This document shows positions 13,606-19,617 of a DNA stretch of 20,400 nt, in pieces. The DNA comes from Thermoproteota archaeon. GTDB taxonomy: Archaea; Thermoproteota; Korarchaeia; Korarchaeales; Korarchaeaceae. The notes below the pieces were generated by a model that had not been told where the DNA came from, did no database searches, and worked only from the letters and a program-made list of their open reading frames with translations. Where the stretch lies: assembly GCA_011042755.1 (NCBI GenBank), contig DRBY01000011.1, positions 1-20,400 of the forward strand. The letters run 5' to 3'. The translations under genes were made by a program, and so were the position numbers. The first letter of the stretch is position 1. The number at the start of each line of letters is the position of its first letter.

Positions 13606-14280
13606 TTGGGGACTCTCACGTACTTAGGACACGCCAATGTGGTAGTTGAGAGTTCTGGCATCAAGATAGCATTCGATCCGTGGATAAAGGGTAACCCTGC
13701 TTATCCAAAGGGCTTCCCAGAGCCGGAGGGCGTACTCGCCTACGTCGTGACTCACGGTCACGCCGATCACGGCCTTGAGGATGCTATAAAGCTCGCAAAG
13801 GAGCGTGGAGGGAAGGTCGTTGGCATATTTGAACTCGCCAACTTCGCCTCTGAGAAAGGCGCGGAGGCCGTTGGAGCTAACATAGGGGGCCCCTTCATGG
13901 TCGGAGATGTGAAGGTCATTCTAACAGAGGCTCTGCACAGCTCTCCACTCGGAGCACCAACGGGCGCGGTAGTTAAGTTCCCAGACGGGTTAACCGTTTA
14001 CCACGCGGGAGATACGGGCGTCTTTCTGGGGATGAGCCTGATCGGCGAACTTTACTCTCCAGATATAGCCATCCTTCCGATAGGAGGACACTTTACCATG
14101 GGACCCAAGGAAGCCGCGAAAGCTGTCGAACTCCTGAAGGTCGAGAAGGTGGTGCCGATACACTACGCCACATTCCCCGTACTCTGGGGAACTCCGTCGA
14201 TGCTGAGGGAGGAGTTGGAGGCGAGAAGCTTGGACGTCGAAGTGATTGAGTTGTCTCCTGGCTCCTCAGCGGGGCTGTAG
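13606..14280 (+). CDS. UPF0173 metal-dependent hydrolase (metallo-beta-lactamase fold)
   Basis: A small metallo-beta-lactamase-fold hydrolase of the UPF0173 (YtkL-like) family, 224 aa, with unknown substrate. Metal-binding residues are in order: THGHADHG at 49-56 (His50, His52, Asp54, His55), ALHSS near 109, YHAGDTG near 132-138 and PIHYATFP near 185. The N-terminus TLTYLGHANVVVES is typical of the family, which fixes the start at TTG 13606. That TTG is preceded by AGGGGGGAACC as ribosome binding site. A/T-rich ATTAAATTTG (13564-13573) may be its TATA box. A near-perfect terminator hairpin contains its TAG stop. The family is confident; no neighbour clearly indicates a pathway. Confidence 0.9.
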   Translation: MGTLTYLGHANVVVESSGIKIAFDPWIKGNPAYPKGFPEPEGVLAYVVTHGHADHGLEDAIKLAKERGGKVVGIFELANFASEKGAEAVGANIGGPFMVGDVKVILTEALHSSPLGAPTGAVVKFPDGLTVYHAGDTGVFLGMSLIGELYSPDIAILPIGGHFTMGPKEAAKAVELLKVEKVVPIHYATFPVLWGTPSMLREELEARSLDVEVIELSPGSSAGL

Positions 14281-14295
14281 CCCCGCGCCTTTTTT
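14269..14295 (+). terminator. Intrinsic-type terminator after UPF0173 gene
   Basis: GCGGGGC (14269-14275) pairs perfectly with GCCCCGC (14280-14286) around a TGTA loop, and T6 follows at 14290-14295. The TAG stop is split between the loop and the second arm. The T tract is also where the TATA box of the next gene is expected. Confidence 0.7.
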
Positions 14296-14299
14296 AGAA
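14290..14299 (+). promoter_or_regulatory. TATA-like box of the AdoMetDC-like gene
   Basis: TTTTTTAGAA is centred about 27 nt before the ATG at 14322, which has no Shine-Dalgarno, so a leaderless mRNA is likely. The box coincides with the U tract of the upstream terminator. Confidence 0.5.
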
Positions 14300-14321
14300 G
14301 AAGCCCCCGATTTCTAGCGAC

Positions 14322-14693
14322 ATGGCCCTTGAGAGTCACCTGATCGTGGAGTTCTACCAAGTCGCAGAGAGTGAGGTCTTAGACTCCCCAGAACTTATGG
14401 AGGGTCTCTTGCGAGAGCTGGCCGAGAGGCTCGGCCAGGAGATCCGAGCTATTCACGTCCACGAGTTTGAGCCGTACGGAGTCAGCGCGCTACTCTTGAC
14501 GGAGAAGGGATACGTGGCTATCCACACGTGGCCTGAGCACGAATATGCGACTGCAAACATAGTAGGCTTTGCCTTAGAGGGAGAAGGGAATTTCAGCTGG
14601 ACTGTAAGCGCTTTAGAGTTCCTTAGAGAGAAGCTCAAGCCAGAGTTTGACAGCATGGTTGAGATCAAGAGCGGGCGCGTTGGGAGGCGTTAA
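14322..14693 (+). CDS. AdoMet decarboxylase-like protein without the pyruvoyl serine
   Basis: Homologue of the small prokaryotic S-adenosylmethionine decarboxylase (SpeD/SpeH), 123 aa as expected. It shares HLIVEFY (6-12), HEFEPYGVS (47-55) and IHTWPEHEYA (67-76). The true enzyme cleaves itself between Glu62 and Ser63 (Thermotoga maritima numbering) to make its pyruvoyl cofactor, and uses His68 and Cys83. This protein aligns without gaps and reads Lys62, Gly63, His68 and Phe83. It therefore cannot form the pyruvoyl group and should not decarboxylate AdoMet by the known route. It may be a regulatory or partner subunit like the trypanosome prozyme, or a binding protein. ATG 14322 is probably leaderless. 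The BpsA-like gene follows after 5 nt, so the two are one operon. Homology is certain; the lost residues rest on my recalled alignment. Confidence 0.88.
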   Translation: MALESHLIVEFYQVAESEVLDSPELMEGLLRELAERLGQEIRAIHVHEFEPYGVSALLLTEKGYVAIHTWPEHEYATANIVGFALEGEGNFSWTVSALEFLREKLKPEFDSMVEIKSGRVGRR

Positions 14694-14698
14694 TCTCG

Positions 14699-15778
14699 AT
14701 GGGGGCCCGTACAAATGTTATTGAGAGGCTTAGGAGAGCCTACGCATTATTTCTAGATTACGATAAAAAGTCTAATATCAGGGCGGCAATGGCATACTAT
14801 GGTAAGAGCGTTGAAGAAGCCGAGCGCGCGTGGGAAGTCCTCTACAGACCGTCTTACTTCGAATTTGAGTCTTTGGCCTACAGGCTAATAAGGCTAGGAA
14901 ACGTGAGAGCCCTCGTAAGAACGGCTCTTATACTCCCAGAAAAAGCATTGAACGTCGCCCGAGCCCTTGAAGAGGTTGGCATATTAGAACTCTCAGACGA
15001 CGGAAGCGTAAATGTGATCATAGAACCGTTTGGGACCAGGGATATAGATCTCAGTATCTTGGAGATCATCCCAGAGATTAACGCCGATTTCAGACTCGAC
15101 CAGCTTCAATGCTCTCGAGACAGTCTGCTAGCGAGGATCTCAGAGATAAGCAAGGATATCTCGCTAGACGGCAAGTCCGTGGCTCTGATGGGAGATGATG
15201 ATTTCCAGAGCCTAGTTTTGGCTGGCAGCTTCGACGTCAGGGTAACGGTATTCGAGCTAGATGAGCGGATACTCCACGCGATCTCAAAGATAGCCGGGAA
15301 GAGAGGTCTCTCGATAGAACTCGTCAAGCACGACTTGACTAGACCTATCCCAGAGGAGCACAGGGATTCGTACGACCTATTCCTTGCCGACCCGACATAC
15401 ACTCTGTCCGGTATAGAGACTTTCTGCCTCAGGGGTTGGGAGTCTCTAGTGAAGGAACGCGGGCGCAGAGGTTACGTGAGCTTCCTTCCAGACGAACTTG
15501 GGAAGAACCTGTGCAAGGTATTCTGGAGCTTAGCTTCCCTGGGCTTCTCGATTGAGAGAATCGTCGTGGCTCTAAACAGCTACATAATCCAAAGGGACAG
15601 CCCAATATACTCCCTAGTCAGAGAGGTAATCGAAGAAATGGGGGGACCTGATCAGCTGGCAGACAGCGTGGTCGCCTACTTAAGCAACCTCTACGTGCTC
15701 AAGCTGGAGGATCCTGATGCTGGGAGAGACTTCAAGCCTTCTCTTGCCCCAATATACGACTACTACGCAGTTGATTAA
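14699..15778 (+). CDS. bpsA: BpsA-like branched-chain polyamine synthase (DUF43)
   Basis: Resembles Thermococcus kodakarensis BpsA, which adds aminopropyl groups from decarboxylated AdoMet to spermidine to make N4-bis(aminopropyl)spermidine, a thermophile polyamine. The 359 aa include a winged-helix-like N-terminal part (about 55-108), FRLDQ (131-135, matching the BpsA FDQ), then a Rossmann methyltransferase-like core: VALMGDDDFQSLVLAG (161-176) with the acidic GDDD, VFELDERIL (184-192), HDLTRPIPE (211-219), FLADPTYT (228-235) and LRGWESL (244-250). Compared with BpsA, the usual DPPET reads DPTYT and the upstream cysteine pair of the Thermococcus enzyme seems absent, so substrate or activity may differ. 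It starts 5 nt after the AdoMetDC-like gene. Its last 47 bp overlap the convergent methylthiotransferase gene. Confidence 0.72.
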   Translation: MGARTNVIERLRRAYALFLDYDKKSNIRAAMAYYGKSVEEAERAWEVLYRPSYFEFESLAYRLIRLGNVRALVRTALILPEKALNVARALEEVGILELSDDGSVNVIIEPFGTRDIDLSILEIIPEINADFRLDQLQCSRDSLLARISEISKDISLDGKSVALMGDDDFQSLVLAGSFDVRVTVFELDERILHAISKIAGKRGLSIELVKHDLTRPIPEEHRDSYDLFLADPTYTLSGIETFCLRGWESLVKERGRRGYVSFLPDELGKNLCKVFWSLASLGFSIERIVVALNSYIIQRDSPIYSLVREVIEEMGGPDQLADSVVAYLSNLYVLKLEDPDAGRDFKPSLAPIYDYYAVD

Positions 15779-17099
15779 GCGCGAGAGCTTCTCCTAGTAG
15801 GCCTAAGCCTGACCTTGAATCGAGTTCAGATATAACGCGCCCAATGAGATAGCTCGGCCTTGCTTCATCTATCTCAACAACATAGAATCTTCCTAGCTCT
15901 ACTACCTCGCCCTTTAGCGCCACGGCTCGATAAAAGTTAGTTCTGCCCTGGTAACCCTTCTTAGTCCTCTCCAATGCCAACACTGTGAGTTCCTTTCCCA
16001 CAAATTTCTCGTTGGCCTTCAGACCGATCTCTCGGACGAGATCCACCAGAACCTTACTCCTCCGCTTCACCAGAGAAGGCGGCAGGAGAGGTCTCCTAGC
16101 CGCCGGCGTCCCCGGCCTCGGCCCATACCTGCTAACGTTGACGATCTCCGGCCTCACTTCTTCTAGAAGCTTGAGCGTGGCCTCGAAATCCTCGTCCTCC
16201 TCGCCCGGGAACCCTACTATGATATCGGTTGCCAGCGTTGTTTCCTTGAATGCCGATCGGAACTTAGCTGCAAGATCCAAGAACTCCGCTACGGTGTAGC
16301 CCCTATTCATGAGCCTGAGAACTCTGTCACTTCCGCTCTGAACAGGGATGTGCAGGAATTTGTAGACCCGTCGATCGGACATGACATCTAGCAGCCCATC
16401 AATTATTCGGGAGAGGGTCCTGGGGTTAGCCATTCCCAGCCTTATCCTGTACTCGCCTGGCATCTCTAGGAGCATCTGAAGCAGTTTGGGGAGGCTGATC
16501 CCGATGTCAAGCCCGTAGGCAGCGACGTCTTGGCCCGTGACTAAGAGTTCTACGGCCCCGTTGGATACGAACTCCTCTGCCTGCTTTACAATAGAGCTGG
16601 GTGAAAAGCTGCGCAGCCTCCCCCTGGCAAACCTGGTTATGCAGTAGGCGCACGCTCCAAGGCACCCCTCTGCTATGGGGAGCGGTGCTGATAGCGGCGC
16701 AGGGAGTCTCCGTGGGAGCGACGACTTATCTAGCTCAGTCTCGTCTAGTAACTCGACCTTTCTGCCCTTCATTGCATTTTCCAAGGCTTCCACAATTCTG
16801 TGAATCGACTTGGGCCCCACGAGGGCCGAAGCATACGGGCGCAGCCTGTAGGGCTGAGTGTACGCCATGCAGCCTGCCACGATGAGCGGGACTCCCATTG
16901 ACGAGAGTATCTTGGCTCTATACACCATCCTGTCTTCCGTGGGCTTCTTCACGTTGCACGTGTTTAGTATAATTGCATCGGCTTCCTCTGGCGAGTCTAC
17001 GAACTCATAGCCTGCTCTCTCCAAGAGAGCAGCCATTATGTCAGAGTCTGCCCTATTTGCGGTGCAGCCATGCGTCTCCAGGTAAACTCGCTTAGGCAT
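15732..17099 (-). CDS. tRNA methylthiotransferase (MiaB/MtaB family)
   Basis: Radical SAM enzyme that inserts a methylthio group into tRNA adenosine next to the anticodon. The archaeal/eukaryotic branch (CDKAL1, e-MtaB) converts t6A to ms2t6A in ANN-decoding tRNAs. The N-terminal domain keeps the second-cluster ligands Cys12, Cys48 and Cys77 (ETHGCTANRADSD, ILNTCNV, VAGCMAY). The radical SAM triad is Cys146, 150 and 153 in EGCLGACAYCITRFARG. TGQDVAAYG, HIPVQSGSDRVLRLMNRGY and TDIIVGFPGE are family segments, and a TRAM domain occupies about 365-425. The length of 455 aa is slightly long because of a C-terminal tail that overlaps the BpsA-like gene by 47 bp. ATG 17099 has GGTGG just upstream and a TATA-like TTATTAG about 30 nt before. 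The match to CDKAL1-type rather than MiaB is by archaeal context. Confidence 0.93.
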   Translation of the reverse strand: MPKRVYLETHGCTANRADSDIMAALLERAGYEFVDSPEEADAIILNTCNVKKPTEDRMVYRAKILSSMGVPLIVAGCMAYTQPYRLRPYASALVGPKSIHRIVEALENAMKGRKVELLDETELDKSSLPRRLPAPLSAPLPIAEGCLGACAYCITRFARGRLRSFSPSSIVKQAEEFVSNGAVELLVTGQDVAAYGLDIGISLPKLLQMLLEMPGEYRIRLGMANPRTLSRIIDGLLDVMSDRRVYKFLHIPVQSGSDRVLRLMNRGYTVAEFLDLAAKFRSAFKETTLATDIIVGFPGEEDEDFEATLKLLEEVRPEIVNVSRYGPRPGTPAARRPLLPPSLVKRRSKVLVDLVREIGLKANEKFVGKELTVLALERTKKGYQGRTNFYRAVALKGEVVELGRFYVVEIDEARPSYLIGRVISELDSRSGLGLLGEALALNQLRSSRILGQEKA

Positions 17100-17143
17100 G
17101 CCACCATGTCATGAATTAGATCTGGCTAATAAGCGGAGGGCTA

Positions 17144-17467
17144 CTATTCTTCCTCTTCCTCAACGCTCAGAGACGTAACACCGTCCAGGCTGGCTATGTT
17201 TCCGCCGTAGTATCTCACGACGCGGCTGACATCTTCGTAGTCGAGATCCTCACCCTCCAGCACGACTTTCAGCCTCTCTATGTTGGTGTCGTAGTCTTGG
17301 ACGTCTATGTTGACCTTCGTGACGCCGGGCAGTTCGCTCAACGCCTCAGCGAGTTCGATTATGGTTGGGTTGTGCGGCTTTACTATATCAAGAACGAGCC
17401 TGACTATACGGACCTCTTTCTCCTCTTCTTGTGAGCCTTCTTCACTCGATGACCTAGAGCCGAACAC
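17144..17467 (-). CDS. DUF211 family protein with acidic tails
   Basis: Archaeal DUF211 protein (relatives such as MTH889 form ferredoxin-like-fold oligomers; function unknown), 107 aa. The domain covers about 18-98: VRIVRLVLDIVKPHNPTIIE at 19-38, GVTKVNIDVQDYDT at 48-61, LKVVLEGEDLDYEDV at 66-80 and GGNIASLDGV at 88-97. Unlike the usual roughly 95-aa form it has a Ser/Glu-rich N-terminal extension and a poly-Glu C-terminus (VEEEEE). The start is GTG at 17467, with several GGAGG copies upstream. A good TATA box (TTTATATAG on the minus strand, 17507-17515) predicts a leader near 20 nt. It ends 45 nt before the methylthiotransferase start on the same strand, so some read-through is possible. 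Confidence 0.9.
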   Translation of the reverse strand: MFGSRSSSEEGSQEEEKEVRIVRLVLDIVKPHNPTIIELAEALSELPGVTKVNIDVQDYDTNIERLKVVLEGEDLDYEDVSRVVRYYGGNIASLDGVTSLSVEEEEE

Positions 17468-17506
17468 CGGCCCTCCTACCCTCCTCCAGCCCTACGCAAC
17501 TGGCCT

Positions 17507-17534
17507 ACTATATAAACACGGAGACTCATGTTTA
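17507..17534 (-). promoter_or_regulatory. DUF211 promoter with flanking inverted repeat
   Basis: Minus-strand TTTATATAG (17515-17507) is a clear TATA box about 44 nt before the GTG. TAAACA (17513-17518) and TGTTTA (17529-17534) form a 6-bp inverted repeat with 10-nt spacing that overlaps the box and its upstream edge. A regulator bound here would compete with TBP/TFB. TATA is fairly sure; the operator is speculative. Confidence 0.5.
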
Positions 17535-17545
17535 GGAAGTAATCG

Positions 17546-17941
17546 TCAGCAGTCGAGCTTATCTGAGGCGGGTACTCCTTTTAGCTCTCGGGCCGCCCTG
17601 AAGAGTTCGGCCAATATCTTGTTTACGGACTTCCAGCGACCTCTCTTCAGTCTAATCAGTGCCAACCTCCCTCTAGCCTCCGGAGGGAGCTCAGCCCTTC
17701 TGTCAAACGTGGCTAGCACGAGAATCCCTCGGGCTAGGCAGTAGTCAATCAGCTCTTCTGGTCTCTTCTTGCCCCGCATGGCCGATCTAGGAGCCCAGAC
17801 GGCACCATAGCCCATCATAATGAGCCTCCTTTGAATTGAGTAGTAGAGATCGCGTGGAAGCGTCCTGTCGAACATGAAGAGGGTTTTGTACCTGGGCCTC
17901 CCCTTCCGTCTCGCCGTAAAGGATCTAGAGGGAGTGAGCAA
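17546..17941 (-). CDS. PIN-like (DUF5615/Mut7-C-type) protein
   Basis: Looks like the small PIN-like nuclease group (DUF5615 or Mut7-C type). A strand leads to the first acidic residue Asp25 (YKTLFMFDRTLPRDL), then come a helix and GYGAVWAP (44-51), the acidic segment RPEELIDYCLARG (60-72) with Glu62/63 and Asp66, ILVLATFDRR (73-82) with Asp80, and a closing LALIRLKRG strand with a final helix. Such proteins are putative RNases. The start is TTG 17941, with GAGG 4-5 nt upstream; it overlaps the end of dtdA by 17 nt. An ATG start at residue 23 is possible but would clip the first strand. It is last of an apparent three-gene operon with dtdA and the isomerase-like gene. No antitoxin-like gene adjoins it. 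The assignment is by pattern only. Confidence 0.6.
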   Translation of the reverse strand: MLTPSRSFTARRKGRPRYKTLFMFDRTLPRDLYYSIQRRLIMMGYGAVWAPRSAMRGKKRPEELIDYCLARGILVLATFDRRAELPPEARGRLALIRLKRGRWKSVNKILAELFRAARELKGVPASDKLDC

Positions 17942-18755
17942 TGTTCCTCGCCCTCATCACTCGCACGCCCATCTCCTCTAGTATGCCTAGGATTCTACTC
18001 TTCTCCTTCCCTCTCAACCCCTTCCAGTCTACTATGGCTACTTCAGTTGGGCCGAAGTTACGCTCGAACGCCATTCTAATTGCCCTCTCGCTAGCCTTTT
18101 CAGAGTCGTGCCTGCGAAGAGCTTGGCCGATGGCCAGCTCTGGCGATTTGAGCTGGATCTTGGTGAAGTAGCTGTTTATGTGGGGACCCCCAAAGCCCAC
18201 GGCGTGGGTAAATCCGGCGAAATCAGCAGAGAGCATTCTTCTCAACGCCGACAGCGAGGACTCTACCACCACTCTGGCCGCACTCCTGTTGGACCACTCT
18301 TCTGGGCCACATCCTATCTCCACGAATGCTAGAGGGGTATCCAGTGTAGGGCCGTGGTGAGTAGACTCGAACCCGATATCGAAGCCTACCTCCGGCGCCC
18401 TTTTCTCGGCCTCCTGCAGGAACAACTTCATGAAGGGCGGGCAGGCATTCGACAGCGTGTAAGGTTCTCCCCCAAAGGGCGCGTCACCAAAGTTCCCAGA
18501 AACGTGCGTCGTTATTATGGGTCTGCCGGGAACCCCACTGTGCCGCGACAGTATCACTATGAGATCCGCTCCATCTGCCCCTAGGTCTTCTTCAGACTGA
18601 GCGTATAGCACCTCTCCTTCTGGCCTCGAGAGCCAAGCTTTCGCGTTTCCTATTGAGAACTCCTCTGAGCCTGTTATTCTGATGAGTTCCTCAGCCATCA
18701 AGCTCGCGGCGACGTCGACTCGAGAGGCTACGAACGCTATCTTTCTGACGATCAA
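17925..18755 (-). CDS. dtdA: D-aminoacyl-tRNA deacylase (archaeal/plant DtdA)
   Basis: Hydrolyses D-aminoacyl-tRNAs so that D-amino acids are not incorporated; archaea and plants use this type (DTD2). The 276 aa are normal. The signature segments are all present: LSRHSGVPGRPIITTHVSGN (69-88) followed by FGDAPFGG, ESTHHGPTLDTPLAFVEIG (about 129-147) with CGPEEW, and GFGGPHINSYFT (about 188-199). The start is TTG at 18755, which gives MIVRKIAFVAS, as family N-termini look. It lies 2 nt after the TAG of the isomerase-like gene and has GGGGGTG about 10 nt upstream. Its end overlaps the PIN-like gene by 17 nt. Tight coupling places it in the middle of a three-gene operon. It complements the editing ThrRS elsewhere in the window. 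Confidence 0.93.
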   Translation of the reverse strand: MIVRKIAFVASRVDVAASLMAEELIRITGSEEFSIGNAKAWLSRPEGEVLYAQSEEDLGADGADLIVILSRHSGVPGRPIITTHVSGNFGDAPFGGEPYTLSNACPPFMKLFLQEAEKRAPEVGFDIGFESTHHGPTLDTPLAFVEIGCGPEEWSNRSAARVVVESSLSALRRMLSADFAGFTHAVGFGGPHINSYFTKIQLKSPELAIGQALRRHDSEKASERAIRMAFERNFGPTEVAIVDWKGLRGKEKSRILGILEEMGVRVMRARNIAHSL

Positions 18756-18757
18756 CT

Positions 18758-19558
18758 CTACTGCACCCCCTCAGCCATCTCCCAGTACTCTAGGAATTTC
18801 TTCCTAGACACCACGATGTACTCGGGGTCGCCAGAGTGGATCTCTAAGGTGACCGTGCCATCGTACCTCGCCCGCTTGAGGGCCCCTAGAACCCTCTTCC
18901 AAGGAATCCTCCCTGCACCAACGGGGATATGGTCGTCAGACCTCCCAAAGTTGTCGTGAGCGTGGACGTGTAGTATCCTCGAAGACGCCTTCTCGATGTA
19001 GGAGAGCGCCTTCTCAACGCCTCCGAGGTAGGAGTGACCTATGTCATAGGTCATCCCGAGCTCGGGCAGAGAGTTGAGGAGGTACATTATGTCTGAGACT
19101 GAGCTGAAGGCCCCGTGATCCACATTCTCGACGTGAATCCTAACTCCAGAATCTCTGGCTGTGTCTACTAGGCGCCTCAGAGCCTCTAGATTTAGCTTCT
19201 TTGCTTCTTCACGGTGCTTTGATAGCCACCCCGGCGTGTATGGATGAAGCGTAATGAATGGGGCTTCTAGCTCAACGGCAAGATCAATCAGGGCCTCGGC
19301 GTACTTGAGGGCCCCAGATCTAACTTCTTCATACGGACTCGCGATCTCCAAGTACCAGGGAGCGTGTAGAACTACATCCGAGTCCCAAGACGATAGGATG
19401 TTCTTGATCTCGCTTTTCAATGAGCTGACCTTACCTAAGTGGGCCCCAGGCCACTCTACAGTGAGTTCTACGTAATCTATCCCAAGCGAGAGTAGTTCTC
19501 TAAGCTCTTCCAGAATGTCTCTGTCGGGATTGTTCATCGCGCCAAAGCGGAGCGGCAT
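18758..19558 (-). CDS. Sugar phosphate isomerase/epimerase-like TIM barrel
   Basis: TIM-barrel protein of the AP-endonuclease-2 / xylose-isomerase-like superfamily (Pfam AP_endonuc_2). Metal ligand candidates follow the usual order: GIDYVELTVE, VVLHAPWYLE, APFITLHPYTPGW, VRIHVENVDHG with Glu and His, LGMTYDIGHSYLGG with Asp and His, ILHVHAHDNFGRSDDHIPVG with His and Asp, and GTVTLEIHSGD with Glu. The HDNFGRSDDHIPVGAG segment is typical of sugar isomerases and epimerases rather than endonuclease IV, but substrate cannot be named. I prefer ATG 19558 (MPLRFGAMNN), 267 aa. The longer GTG start at 19570 is possible, but the promoter TATA is centred 29 nt before the ATG and GGAGG lies at a usable distance. 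It is first in the operon with dtdA and the PIN-like gene. Confidence 0.85.
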   Translation of the reverse strand: MPLRFGAMNNPDRDILEELRELLSLGIDYVELTVEWPGAHLGKVSSLKSEIKNILSSWDSDVVLHAPWYLEIASPYEEVRSGALKYAEALIDLAVELEAPFITLHPYTPGWLSKHREEAKKLNLEALRRLVDTARDSGVRIHVENVDHGAFSSVSDIMYLLNSLPELGMTYDIGHSYLGGVEKALSYIEKASSRILHVHAHDNFGRSDDHIPVGAGRIPWKRVLGALKRARYDGTVTLEIHSGDPEYIVVSRKKFLEYWEMAEGVQ

Positions 19559-19584
19559 TGCTCGGCGCACCCTCCGTGTATGAT

Positions 19585-19590
19585 CTTAAG
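19585..19590. promoter_or_regulatory. Shared self-complementary TATA-like site of divergent genes
   Basis: CTTAAG within GATCTTAAGTAAC reads almost the same on both strands. Its centre is about 29-30 nt from the minus-strand ATG (19558) and about 30 nt from the plus-strand ATG (19618). One site could therefore serve two leaderless or near-leaderless transcripts. Inferred from spacing. Confidence 0.45.
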
Positions 19591-19617
19591 TAACTTCCCG
19601 TGGCCGGGCTCCCGAGC

